Below are positions 42,956-55,300 of a stretch of 64,000 nucleotides of DNA, in pieces. Below the pieces are notes generated by a model. It saw only the letters and a program-made list of their open reading frames with translations, searched no databases and had not been told where the DNA came from. Numbering within the stretch: position 1 is the stretch's first letter; each line of letters begins with the position of its first letter. Position numbers and translations under genes: made by a program. This DNA comes from Punica granatum (Eukaryota; Streptophyta; Magnoliopsida; Myrtales; Lythraceae). The stretch is taken from positions 20,236,568-20,300,567 of the forward strand of contig NC_045134.1 in NCBI RefSeq assembly GCF_007655135.1, written 5' to 3'.

Positions 42956-43680
42956 AGAGATGTGCATGGATACCAGATATACCCGAAACTGTTTGGGATC
43001 TAACCGTTAGGGTATGGTCTGGGTAATTCCAATTGAAAATGGGGTAGGGTATGAATAATCATTTAAGAAACCGGTGAAAATAAGTTCCGGTTTCGGTTCC
43101 AACATACATGGTACCCACGGAACCGATACCATATATGTTAGAACCGGTACCATATATGTTAGAACCGGTACCCGGGACCTATATTTTTTTCTAAAAAAAT
43201 TAATTTATATTTATATAATTCGCTATGTGCGATGTAGTCCCTACAGAATTCTAAGGAGAGCTTATTTGATTTGTCTACTAAAAAGAGCTATATCATCCTT
43301 TTTTTGCTAAATAGCTACATAAACTTTTAGTTGCGTACTTGCTTTATCTATTGTATAATCCTGAGGAAAGCTACATAATCTTTTAATTCTGCGGATGGAT
43401 ATAATCTGATTAATTTATGTCGACATTTATTTGTTTTACGTGATTGTGAATGAAATATTTTTATTTATTTATTTCATTTATTGTGCTTGAAGAGAAAAAA
43501 AAATTATAGGTTCTAACAAGTAATCGAAACCTATAATATAATTCAGGTTCCACGTAGGTACCGGTTCCATGTTCCAATGAGATAGGGTTTGGTTCTAAAA
43601 TCTTGAAACATGTCCTCTACAAGATAAGGTCTGAATATCGTGAAAAACAAAGGGTACCTGGACCCGCACATCCTAACATA
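42956..43680. mobile_element. possible non-autonomous hAT-like element
   Basis: The ends GAGATGTGCATGGATACC and, read inward from 43676, GGATGTGCGGGTCCAGGTACC are alike, and the interior is full of GGTTCCGGT/ACCGGTACC-type repeats typical of plant non-autonomous hAT elements. It includes a tandem repeat of GAACCGGTACCATATATGTTA (43131-43170). I could not find a convincing 8-bp target duplication, so this is tentative. Confidence 0.35.
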
Positions 43681-44330
43681 TACAATTGTGAAAGTACTCA
43701 ATTTGGATTAGTGACTCAAATTCCATCTTATGTATTGCAATATATAACCATGTTGAATGTGTTCTTCCTTTTAAATGTTATGATAAAACTTAATAAATGT
43801 TTAATCCACGCCTTTCCCAATTTTTCGGAATTCTTCGGAGGGCAGATTGCCAGCAACAATAGAAAGTCCGGTTCATGGTCAAGGATGGTACCCGTGAACC
43901 CTAGGCTGTCTCGATTTCTCTCCTCAATTTTCAACGTTTCTGCTTGGCGTACTTATGATTCAGTCTCTGTCAACAATTTCTCCAGAAAGCAAAATAATTT
44001 AGTTTAGTTTGGCAGTTGGCAAAAATTCCAGTTGACAAGAACAATGTCGAGATAGCGTCGCAATAGCCAACGAACTGTATCTGCAATCGGAAATGAATCA
44101 CGTTAAACAACAAATTCAAGGTAATTTTAATAGCATGCACCACAGTCAATAGAAAATTACGAATGTGGGTGTACCGAAATATGGGCTGTTGTTATATATT
44201 CATCAAGTGAGAGCTATGACATTTCAAGGAGGAAACACAAAAGAAATACAGGCAGAGAAACAGAGATAGCAGTGACATCACTAACCCATGTCCAAAAACA
44301 CTGACATAATCATGCAGTCCAAAAGTTATG
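43681..44330. other. no gene seen
   Basis: The ORF at 43603-44007 has no recognisable domain and no coding bias that I can see. Nothing else was recognised. Confidence 0.4.
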
Positions 44331-44559
44331 TTGTGTTTGGTTTCAAAATAGAATTTTAAAATCAGATTTTGATTTTGAAAAAGAGTGGTATAAATGAGAC
44401 CCACCATTTGACTTTGTATGAGTTATTTTATTTTGTTGTGGAAAAAAGTGGTATAAATAAGGCTCACTCTTTGACTTTGTATGAGTTATTTTATTTTGTT
44501 GTTGGTAGAATTAGGTTAAAATTGTGATTTTAAAATCACATTTGCAAACCAAACAAGCC
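44331..44559. mobile_element. MITE with an internal tandem duplication
   Basis: The ends TTGTGTTTGGTTTCAAAATA and, read inward, GGCTTGTTTGGTTTGCAAAT, continue into ATTTTAAAATCA on both sides. Inside, a 68-bp unit (GTGGTATAAAT...TTATTTTATTTTGTTG) occurs twice in a row. No coding capacity. Confidence 0.6.
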
Positions 44560-44633
44560 TAAAAATCTCGGTACAGGATTCCTCGGTTGAAGCTCGGTAA
44601 AAAATTCCAAGTTTAAAGCCCCAAACAGAATAC

Positions 44634-45000
44634 TTAACGGCCACGCCCTCGTCCACGACCACGTCCACGGCCCTGACCTCGTCCCAGAGGCTTCCCTGCA
44701 ATTCAGACAAAGTACTACCATAAGTCAACAACGTCAAATAATAGCTGAATTTGGGAAGAAAAGAAATGCCATTAGATTTTGAGAAAGCGAGAAGAATTTG
44801 AATACCAGCAGTGGGCTTCTTGGGCTTGACCCTCGGTGGCTCTTCTACCAGCAAAGTCTTGAGGTTCAAACTGTCGGGGAGGATGTAGTAGCGGATGTTG
44901 TTGCCCTCACACTCAAGTGGTCGAGTGTCACTGGATTCTTCCCCTTCAGAGTAAGTTTAACTGTCTTCAGATGTGTGTTCATGATGATATCAACGCCTGC
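44634..45000 (-). pseudogene. small nuclear ribonucleoprotein SmD1, 3' exons with a frameshift
   Basis: Exon A (about 45000-44806) encodes [20 protein letters not shown] then, after a frame change, [20 protein letters not shown]. Exon B (44695-44634) encodes [19 protein letters not shown] and a stop. GT at 44805-44804 and AG at 44697-44696 bound a 110-bp intron, in phase. This is the C-terminal two thirds of SmD1, a core spliceosomal Sm protein with an Arg/Gly tail. One G is missing from a G run at about 44911, breaking the frame. The first exons were not found upstream. The intron argues for a segmental copy rather than a retrocopy. Confidence 0.75.
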
Positions 45001-45629
45001 ACAACATGCGAACTCCTGCCCATGAGAACACATCAAGTTCCTTCAATGGGCTGCTGCATGGCCATTTAAGAGCCTCAAACAGGAGACTGACACTTAGATC
45101 CTCCACAGGGACTTCAGAATTGTGCTTGTTAGCTCTCCGTGGTGCAGTAAAGAACGAAGAGATATAAAGTTGAATACCAACTCATTCAGCTTTTGCTTTT
45201 ATAGAGATCATATCATTAAGTGTTTGATACAAAATGAAAACAACAAAAAGTGGTCGAAAATAAGTCACTTTCAGAAGTTGATGTAATGTTGAATTCCAGA
45301 TCGAATCGTAACCTCTATCAAAAGAACCCTGAAGACATAATAAAACGAAGGCCATTTTGCCCACATGTTGCAGGTGATTCTGATTATACTCATTCTATTG
45401 AAAGAGAAATAATGACCAATGTCAAGATTCGGGACACATATAATCACCGGGACACGAAGCAGAAAAACTCCCTAGAGTCAATATAATGATCTGAACCGCA
45501 AGTTAAACAACAAAACTTCCAACTTCGAGCTACTCCAATATGCAGATTAACCATCCGTATTCAGAATCAATCCCACGAAATTGCAGGAACGAATTCATCA
45601 TTCCACTAAACCATTAAAAGGACAAACAA
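45001..45629. other. no gene seen
   Basis: Sequence upstream of the SmD1 fragment; expected SmD1 N-terminal exons are not recognisable. No other feature. Confidence 0.4.
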
Positions 45630-46335
45630 AACAAGTTTAACTGCTTACCTGATGTTCCAGGCAGGAGGTGCCTCCTCCGGGGGTATCTGATCAGAATATG
45701 GATCAACCCCACATCCGCGGCTCTCTTTGGATTTTGATTTGATTATCTTTAGCTACGTGATTCCCATAAGTAAATTTATCTCAACCAACGTGGGTCAGTT
45801 CAAGCGGTTTAAAGTTTGTTCCGCTTAAGTAAGGTTTGTGCAAAAAATTCACGCTGAAAGAACTTTACCCCTTAGTGGACTGACCCGGCTCGATATGATT
45901 AGTCGGGTCCCAATTGAACTTCCTAATACTAGGGTTTACACCAAAAAAAAATTCATCTCACGCGTTCCGGGTATCCCTATCTTGGCAGACACAAATGCCA
46001 ATTTATACGACTTCTATAGCACGGTAAATACTATAGGATTTATTGTGTCTCTTAGCGTAATAGTACTTCGTATCAGTGGTCTTCCTACACGAAGAAGGTT
46101 CTTGGTGTGGGTCTTGACGGTGCTAATGTGGGTTGTACTGTCCTGCATTATGCTATCTTATACAGTGTCGGTGGCTTTTAGGTCACTTCGCGGCCGTAAT
46201 ATAACGGTTGCCATAATCTGGCTGAGTATTGTGGTTTGGGCGGGTGGTATAACTCTCCTGATTCTATTGCGCTTGGTTGGCTTTTTAGCTAGAGAAGTGA
46301 TGATTATCAGAGAGAGGTCCCAATGTTTAATTTAA
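45630..46335 (+). pseudogene. PGG-domain (ankyrin/ACD6-like) protein, C-terminal fragment, copy 2
   Basis: The beginning repeats copy 1, but the codon after PGGI is TGA at about 45688, so the domain start is interrupted. The second part (45838-46335) is open and encodes NLYDFYSTVNTIGFIVSLSV, LPTRRRFLVWVLTVLMWVVL and two further hydrophobic helices, the four-helix arrangement of PGG proteins. No ankyrin repeats lie upstream. It is better preserved than copy 1. A copia element is inserted 36 bp downstream. Confidence 0.65.
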
Positions 46336-46371
46336 ATTAGCAAGAGAAGGCAAAGATTCGGATAAGATAGC

Positions 46372-46551
46372 TAATAGAGGAAATAGTGATTTCAAATCCT
46401 AGCTTTCCTAGTATAGTTGTTGTATCATAATTATGTAATTATTCTGCATTTATTTATTTTCTAAAACATGTTATGTACAACTCTATTTAATTCAATACAG
46501 AACACCTTCAACAGTAAGTTGAGGTTTCAGCCCAATTTGTCTAATCTCATA
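46372..46551 (+). repeat. 5' LTR of the copia element
   Basis: 180 bp, starting TAATAGAGG and ending CTCATA: non-canonical TA...TA ends, supported by the target duplication and by the adjacent primer site. Confidence 0.9.
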
Positions 46552-46564
46552 TGGTATCAGAGCC
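46552..46564 (+). other. copia primer-binding site
   Basis: TGGTATCAGAGCC, complementary to the 3' end of initiator tRNA-Met, directly after the LTR. Confidence 0.9.
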
Positions 46565-46646
46565 TACGATCGAGCTATACAGTCGATCTTAACTAGGCTA
46601 ACCTATCTCAATTCTTTCTCCCGATCCTCTTAATCATTCGTTCCCT

Positions 46647-49600
46647 ATGGCTGACCTAACTTCAACCATCAATCTTCCCTCCTCAATCCCCACCATTCAG
46701 GTCAAATTAAATGGCCGAAATTACATGTTTTGGAAGGGTATTATGAGCCCTCTACTCGAAACCTACGGGCTTCTTTCCTATGCCGAAGGACGAGTATCAG
46801 AACCTGACAGAACAATCACAGGACCAGATGGCAGCATTTTACAGAATCCAGAGCACTTGCAGTGGACGTCTAAAGACAAATTTACACTCACCTGCATCAT
46901 GCTAGCGGTGACTGAAGAAATCGGCTTCACCATCCTTTCTGCCAAGACCTCTCACGAGGCCTGGCACTCTTTGGAGACCGCATTTCTCAGTCAGACGGCC
47001 GCCCAAGAAGACCTTCTGGAGCAACAGTGGCGTGACCTGCAAAAACGATCAAAACCAATGCTGGAATTTATCAACGATGTTAAGAAGAAGGCCCTCAGTT
47101 TTGCTCAAATTGGAAAACCCAAAACTCCAACAGAAGTTAATCGACGAATCTATACTGGATTGGGTCCTGAATGGGAGCCACTTATTCTAGCTAAATCAGA
47201 TGCAATGGTGACGATGAGCATTGATGAACTAACCTCATTGCTCATGGGGCATGAAGAACGGCGGTCATACGCTACTACCCGCGAGCAATCGCAGCAGCTG
47301 ACTCCGGCTCCTCTCTCCGGAATTCTTGGACCACCTCCGGCCGAAGTCCACTACACCGACAGTCACGGAAGGACTAATTATCGCGGAAATAACTACGGTG
47401 GAAAAGCAAAAAACATAGGCAAAGGAAAGGGAATCGGACAAGGGATCACTTACGGTGATCACGGGCCTGGCGGTGAACCTCGGAGCTCCAGCTATGGTGG
47501 TCACGGCGGCACGAGAGGGCAAGGAGGACAGGGACGTCCTCTGTCGAACCCTAACCCTAATTTTGCAGGAAGCTATCGAGGAGGTCGGGGGAGTTTTGGC
47601 AGGAACGGTTCGGGTTATAACATCAACCCGGTCCGAGACACGCGGACTATCCGGCCCGGTTTCTTCTCCCAGCCCGGCTCTTTTAATTCAATGGACTCTA
47701 CTCAGACCGGCCCATTTCACATGCCGGGCGGCCCAGCATTTGCCTCCAGCCCAGTGGCTGCCTCTGTTGTATGCCAAAATTGCAACCGGCCCGGCCATAC
47801 TGCTCCGTTCTGTCAATTCAATTATTTTTTTGGTGTTCAGGCTAACATTGCTGAAGCATCTTCTCAGGGACTTCATGACCTTGATTGGTACATGGACTCG
47901 GGTGCTACACATCATGTCACTTCCCATATAGCCAACCTAAACATTCATGATGAGGCACCACACTCCGATCACATCTATGTTGGACATGGTAAATCTCTTC
48001 TTGTATTTGCCTCTGGTTCTTCCACTATCAAAGTCTCATCTCGCCCCCTCCACTTGAATCATATTTTATATGCTCCTAATATCTCCAAAAATCTCATTTC
48101 TATCTCTAAATTTGCTCAAGATAACACTTGTTTTTTTGAACTTCATCCTGACTGCTTTATTGTTAAGGATCAACAGACACGCCAGGAACTTTTGCGAGGC
48201 CCAGTTAAGGATGAACTTTATTGCTTTCCTCTGATAGGCAAGCACGCCAGTCAACCTCAAGCTCATCTCTCTACATCCGTCTCCTGTACTCTATGGCATC
48301 AACGTCTCGATCACACGTCCTTTCCAATTGTTCGTCGTGCTCTTAGTTCTTCCTTCTTATTGAATAATGATCATGTAGGACTCGTTTGTTCTGCGTGTCA
48401 ACAAGGCAAATTAATAAACTGTTCTTTTCCTCTCACCATGCATAAGAGCACTTCTCTCTTTGAACTCATTCATACTGACATTTGGGGACCGGCTCCAATT
48501 CAATCACATACTGGGAACATCTACTATATTCATGAAATCTTTTCCTGGTTTTATGTCATGAAATCTCGATCTGAAGTGTTACATATTTTTCGTGCCTTTC
48601 GTCTTCAAATCGAAAATCTCTATGGCCATAAAATCAAATATTTTCAATCCGATGGTGCCAAAGAATTCCTTTCAGCTACCTTTCAATCTGAATTGCAAAA
48701 TAATGGAATTTTTCATCGTATTTCGTGTCCTCATGTTCCTCAGCAAAATGGATCCGCTGAACGTAAACACCGTCACATAGTGGATATGGGTCTTTCCCTA
48801 ATTTCTCACTATTCTTTACCTTCTAAATACTGGGACTATGCCTTTGAAACAGCTGTCTATCTCATTAATAGGTTACTGACAAAATCCTTACAGTTTAAAT
48901 CTCCTTATGAGATTTTGCTTGGTCACCCTCCTAATTATAGTCATCTCCGGGTTTTTGGTTGTCTCTGCTTTCCATATTTGCGTCCTTATACCCATCACAA
49001 ATTAGATCCTCGTTCACAGCCCTGTGTTTTTCTCGGTTATCCCTTACATTATCAAGGATATCGATGTCTCAATCCCATCAGTGGTCGCATCTTCATATCT
49101 CCTCAAGTTATCTTTGATGAGCAGTCTTTTCCGCTTCGAACTGGCGTGCCTACCTCAGTGGAACTTGACAGGACATCCTCGGGCTCTGCCTCAGCTCCTG
49201 GTACCGTCTTCTCCAATCTCAATACTTCTTTCCCTGCTTCTCTTGACAACACACATATTCCTATTCCACCTGATATTCTCCATCATGTCCCAACCACATC
49301 CACTACTCCGATAGATGTTGCACCCGAGAATATTGACTAATCTACAGGTATTGTTGCTTCTGTTGAGGATACTTCAGTTCCTCCTGACCCAGTGGAAACT
49401 GTCCAGACTACCATTGGTCCACCTGTTCCTCAAAACACACATCGGATGGTGACACGGGCTAAAGATGGCTCCCTTCCTCCTCCACGCTTTATTATCTCAC
49501 GACATCCTGCGGCTTTTTCTGTCTCTACTGCTTTGCAGGAACCACGTTCCTTTGCCCAGGCACACAAGCACTCTCACTGGCGTACTGCCATGCAGGAGGA

Positions 49601-51113
49601 ATATCAGGCCTTTCTTCAGAATGATACTTGGGATTTAGTTCCACCGAATCCCACGCAGAATATTGTTGGCTGTAAGTGGGTATATCGAATCAAACAAAAG
49701 GCAGATGGCACGATCGATCGTTATAAAGCGAGCTTGGTAGCTAAGGGCTTTAATCAGAGAGAAGGTGTTGATTACGAGGAAACTTTCAGCCCGGTCATCA
49801 AACCTGTCACCATTCGCACTATTCTCTCCATTGCAGTCTCCTTGCAGTGGCCTATTCGACAGCTTGATGTGAAGAATGCATTTCTTCACGGGCACCTTTC
49901 TGAAGAAGTTTATATGTCCCAACCTCCTGGTTTCATTGACTCATCACGGCCTCATCACGTATGTCGTCTCAAACGCTCCCTCTATGGCCTTAAGCAAGCT
50001 CCGCGTGCATGGTTTCAACGTCTAAGTAATTTTCTCTTTAAGCTTGGATTTCGTGACTCGAAGGCAGACTCTTCTCTTTTCATCCTCCAACATTTGACTT
50101 ATGCTATTTTTCTCCTGGTTTACGTTGACGACATCATCTTAACTGGGACTCCGGGTGCTCCATTCCAGTCCATCTTAGCGGCACTACACAAAGAATTTGC
50201 CTTGAAGGATCTCGGTCCGCTCCATTTCTTCTTAGGCATGGAAGCTAAATCTGATTCTGCTGGCCTATATTTGACGCAGTCCAAGTATATTCATGATATT
50301 CTTGTCCGGACATCCATGCTTGATTGCAAGCCTATCAGTTCACCTGTTGTTGCCGGCTCTCGACTGTCTCTTCATGATGGTCACCCGTTTGAGGATCCTT
50401 CTCTCTACCGCAGTGTTGTTGGAAGTCTACAGTATCTGTCTCTCACTAGACCAGATATTGCTTATGCCGTTAACCTAGTCTGCCAATTCATGCATAAACC
50501 CTCTGTGACTCACTAGCTTGCAGTAAAGCGCATTTTACGGTATCTCAAAGGTACTATTACTTATGGTCTTCATCTTCGATCGGGCTCCATTTCAGCACTT
50601 CATGGTTACTCCGATGCTGACTGGGCAGGCAATCCTGATGATCGGCGGTCTGTTAGTGGCTTCATCATTTTTCTTGGATCTAATCCAATTTCTTGGAGCT
50701 CGAAGAAACAACGCACGGTCTCTCGTTCTAGCACTGAGTCTGAATACAAAAGTCTTGCTAATGCTACTGCAGAGATAATTTGGCTTCAGTTGCTACTTCA
50801 AGAGTTGAGTTTTCCACAACACCAAGCTCCTACGCTTTGGTGTGATAATATATCCGCCATTTATCTCACGGCGAATCCTGTCTTTCATGCTCGAACAAAA
50901 CATATTGAAATTGATTACCACTTTGTTCGAGAACGTTTTATGCGAGGTCAGCTTCATATTCAATTTATTAATTCTGAAGATCAACTCGCTGACGGTCTTA
51001 CCAAGGGACTATCCTCTATTCGATTCTCTACTCTTAGATCCAAGCTTCACGTGGAAGACTCCCCGTTGCGCTTGCGGGGGAGTAATAGAGGAAATAGTGA
51101 TTTCAAATCCTAG
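46647..51113 (+). pseudogene. copia Gag-Pol polyprotein with two in-frame stops
   Basis: ATG at 46647. Gag (residues 1-about 370), Gly-rich linker, zinc knuckle CQNCNRPGHTAPFC at about 376-389, protease YMDSGATHH at about 415, integrase zinc-binding and core (LWHQRLDH; HTDIWGP; FQSDGAKEF; QQNGSAERKHRH), RT (YKASLVAKGF; YVDDIILT at about 50118) and RNase H ([36 protein letters not shown]). TAA at 49338-49340 and TAG at 50514-50516 interrupt an otherwise open frame. Both are one transition away from a sense codon. The order protease-integrase-RT-RNase H is that of Ty1/copia. Confidence 0.9.
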
Positions 51114-51262
51114 CTTTCCTAGTATAGTTGTTGTATCATAATTATGTAATTATTCTGCATTTATTTATTTCCTAAAACATGTTATGTACAACTCTATTTA
51201 ATTCAATACAGAACACCTCCAACAGTAAGTTGAGGTTTCAGCCCAATTTGTCTAATCTCATA
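51083..51262 (+). repeat. 3' LTR of the copia element
   Basis: Identical to the 5' LTR except for about two transitions (in TTTCCTAAAA and ACCTCCAAC). The purine-rich GCGGGGGAG ends directly before it. Confidence 0.9.
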
Positions 51263-51267
51263 ATAGC

Positions 51268-52015
51268 AAAGCAAGCAAGGTATCTGCTTTGCTTGGAGTT
51301 AGAAAAAGAATGCAACAGATAAATAAACCAATATGGTATCCGTGATTTCTTTTATGCTAGGTTTGAGAGTGGTGAAGACTATTAGAATAGGATAAAGTGG
51401 ATAAGAAGAAATATAGGCCAAAGCGAACGTGTAAGCTATGATCTGGAATCATTCTAATTGCAATTGTAAATAAGAATAACAACACTACGAAACGTAAAGG
51501 GAAAAAGGTGTACTCCCTCAGCATATTAACAAAACAGTTTATTATTTTTTTCTACAGAGCCTCTAGCTGAGCATATGTATTGTCTTCCAATCATTCATGC
51601 CGAGAAGGACCAACACATGGTTAAGCTACTTCTTTCTAAAGCTGCTTTCATAGACAAAAGCTTGCTGAGCTTATTTGCAGCAAACTTGCTTCAATTCCAG
51701 AATAGAGAGAAAGCTTGATTCTTTGCAGGGTGAGGAGTACTTGGATTACCAAGAACTGATGTAACCTGCAACATCTCAATAAGTTCATATATATATATAT
51801 ATATTTGATGGCTGAAGAGATTTTTCCATCTCTGTTTAGGCATTCATTTCTTTTGAGGGTATTATGGTATATCAACTCTACTTTTAGCCTTCAATTTGCT
51901 CGTCCTGAGAAAACGTCTGATTTCGGTTCATCTCATTAGTAAGGAATATTAAAATAGCGATGCAACATAAATGAAATATGGTTGAAGCTAAACAAAAAAA
52001 AAATGCAGTTACAGA
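51268..52015. other. intergenic DNA between two retrotransposons, no gene seen
   Basis: Continuation of the DNA split by the copia insertion. It contains an (AT)n run at 51787-51804. No reading frame of interest. Confidence 0.5.
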
Positions 52016-52020
52016 ATATG

Positions 52021-52351
52021 TGATGCAATCTCACGGTATCGAACGCTCTTGTCGATCAAGAACAAGAAATTACTAGTTTTTTTTTATTTCCCTTCCAATG
52101 ATGTGCTAATCCCCAATATATACTCGAAGGTTTAGCATGGTAACAGAAGATAAGAAAGCACCCAAATCCTTGCAAGATCAAATCTTACCCGCAAGATCAA
52201 CTGTGAATCCTAAATGACAGGAAATTATTACGAAAATAGAAAATAACTAAAAATACGAATAAAACGGATAAGTGCCTAATTGGCATATCGCGGGTTCAGA
52301 CGGGCTCGACATTGACTCCTCCTGACCTCCGATGCTGAGCTGGTCCCATCA
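52021..52351 (-). repeat. 3' LTR of the chromovirus
   Basis: 331 bp. The polyprotein frame continues into it and stops at 52278-52276. Polypurine tract GAGGGGGGAGGAG lies directly upstream (52367-52355 region). Confidence 0.9.
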
Positions 52352-55300
52352 ACTCCTCCCCCCTCAGGTCGAATCTTGTCCTCAAGGTTCAAGGTTGGAA
52401 AGTGTTGCTTCAGGACCTCGACCGGCTCCCATGTTGCGTCCTCGTCTGGTAAGGCATTCCATCAAACCAAAGCTTCTCGGGTGCACCCCCCGTTATGTGC
52501 GACCCATCGGTAGTCCCGAACATCAACAGGTGCCAAGTCGGGAAGGCCGTCACTCGCATAAGGAGGGAGTGTGGGCTGTACGGCTTGCCTCTTGCCTACC
52601 CGTATCCTCAGCAGCGAAACATGGAACACGGGGTGAATTTTTGCATAATCCGATAAGTCTAACTGATAGGCTGCTACCCTGACTCGCGCAATAACCTGAA
52701 ATGGCCCAAAGTACCGGCTAGTGAGCTTTTGATTAGCTCTCTTGAACACTGAGTGTTGCCGGTATGGTTGGAGCTTCAAATACACCCAATCCCCGAATTG
52801 GAACTCCTCATCCCGGCGATGTTTATTGGCGGCGGCCTTCATGCGGTTTTGAGCTGCTGCGAGGTTGGACTTTAATTCCTGCAATATCGCATCCCGAGCA
52901 CGGAGTTACTCCTCTACTTCATTGACAGCCATGGAACCGGGCTCATACCCCACCAACACCGACGCCGGTCTCCCATACACCGCCTCAAAAGGCGTCATGG
53001 AAATTGATCTTTGATAGGTCGTGTTTTGTACCAATATTTTGCCAATGCCAAATAGCGCTCCCACAGCCGCAATTGATGATAGACAAAACAACGCAAATAT
53101 TGCTCGAGACATCGATTAATTACCTCCGTCTACCCGTCGGTTTGCGAGTGATAGGCGGAGCTCATTTTCAGCTTTATGCCATGAAGCTTGAACAACTCCC
53201 ACCAAAACGAACTCATGAAGATGCGGTCACGATCCGTGACAATCGACTCTAGAATGCCATGTAGCCGCACGATCCCCCGAACGAACGCCTCGGCTACTTC
53301 CTTGGCTGAATAGGGATGCCCGAGTGCAATAAAGTGCGCGTACTTTGTTAACCGATCTACCACGACTATAATCGAGTCCCTTCCCTGTGACCTCGGTAGC
53401 CCCTCAATAAAATCCATAGAAATGTCGGACCATACCTTGTCTGGGTTCGGTAGTGGCTCGAGTAACCCCGGCCGGTCTCCGTGAATCGCTCTTATTCCTT
53501 TGGCACGTATCACATTCTTGCACATAACGAACCACATCCGTCTTCATCCCGGGCCACGAGAAAAGCTGCTTGATCCGTTTGTAAGTCCGCAAAATTCCCG
53601 AGTGCCCTCCTGTGACCGAATTGTGGAACTCATGCAATATTGTTCTCCTCAGTTCGAATGTGTCGGGCACCACCACTCGACCGGCCCTTACAAGGAAGCC
53701 TCCTCTCAAATTAAATTCCCCTTCCAGTAGCTCTCCCCGACGAATATTTCGTAAAATCAGTCCCAGGCGTGGATCGCCCTCGGTTGCTTGCGTGATCTTA
53801 GCCCACAGGTTCGAATAGAGGACTGTGACAGCCATAGTAATTGCCGCCTCTGCTCTTTGGGAAAGGGCATCAGCCGCCTTATTCTTTGCTCTCGGCTTGT
53901 ACTCGATCCTATAGTCGAATCCGAGTAATTTGGTAATCCACTTTTGCTGTTCGGGCGTGACGATACGCTGCTCAAGGAGATATCGAAGGCTCCTTTGATC
54001 AGTCTGGATAGTAAATTGGCGCCCGAGCAAGTAAGTCTGCCAATAACGTACCGCTTCTAATATCGCCAACATCTCCTTCTCGTAGGTCAACCACGACTTC
54101 TTCGATTCATTGAGGCCATTGCTTAGAAAAGCGAGCGGTCGACCCTTTTGTGAAAGGACTGCGTCAATGCCAGTGCCGGAAGCGTCCACCTCGATCACGA
54201 ATTCATCCTCAAAGTCGGGCAGTGCAAGGACGGGGGCCGCGGTCATTGCAGTCTTCAACGCATTAAAGGCTCCTTCAGCTTCTATACTCCACTCAAGACG
54301 ACCCTTCTTCAAGAGATTCGTTAGAGGTCGTGCAATCCCACCATAACCCTTCACGAACTTGTGGTAATAGCCCGTTAATCCCATAAACCCTCGTAATTTC
54401 GTGACTGATTTTGGTGGAGGCCATGATCTCATGGCCTCAATTTTCCGATCGTCGACCCGCACGCCTCACCGTGAAATAAAGTGGCCAAGATACTCGACCT
54501 CTTCTTGCCCAAAGAAACATTTCGAAGGTTTAATTACGAATTGATTTTTACTCAGTACCTCAAGGACTTCCCATAGGTGCCTCATATGCTCATCCCTCGC
54601 CGAACTATATATTAGAATGTCGTCAAAGAAGACGAGCACGAACTTCCGCAAGTAGGGCCGAAAAATGTTGTTCATGGTAGCTTGAAACGTGGACGGCACG
54701 TTGCACAACCCAAATGGCATCACCAAATATTCGTAGTGGCCGATGTGAGTTCGGAAAGCCGTTTTAACGACGTCACCGGGATGCACCCGAATCTGATGGT
54801 ACCCAGCCCTCAAGTCTAGTTTTGTGAACCATGACGCCCCATGAAGCTCGTCTAGCATGTCATCGATAGTGGGAATTGGAAATCGGTCCTTAATGGTAGC
54901 TTCATTGAGCGCCCTATAATCCGTGCAAAACCTCCAAGTGTCGTCTTTCTTCTTGACTAGGAGGACCGGAGATGAGAATGGGCTCGTACTCGGCCGGATC
55001 AACCCAGTCTTCAACATCTCTTCGACTTGCCTCTCAATCTCGTCCTTTTGAAAATGAGCATAGCGGTACGGGGCGACATTCACCGGCTTCGACTCATCCA
55101 CCAGTCAAATGCGATGGTCAAATTCACGGGCAGGGGGAAGGCCCTTTGGTTCGGCCACCACCTCAGAAAACTCGGCTAGCAACCGAGCCATGTCCTCGAC
55201 TATCCACTTTCTCGCTCCGCCCTCAGCTACTATATTCACCATTGCTTCGACAACCATGAATAACTGTGCTCCTAACGTCACCTCTCGCACTATTGATTGA

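Larger units (their letters stand above)
46372..51262 (+). mobile_element. Ty1/copia retrotransposon, nearly intact
   Basis: LTRs of 180 bp (46372-46551 and 51083-51262) with about two differences, flanked by the 5-bp target duplication ATAGC (46367-46371 and 51263-51267). A primer site (tRNA-Met type) follows the 5' LTR and a GCGGGGGAG polypurine tract precedes the 3' LTR. One reading frame (46647-51113) covers gag to RNase H with only two stop codons. The insertion is recent. Confidence 0.92.

Noticed and set aside
42956..43680. Firm hAT assignment with target duplication
   Set aside because: The ends look right, but no 8-bp duplication was found, so it is kept only as tentative.
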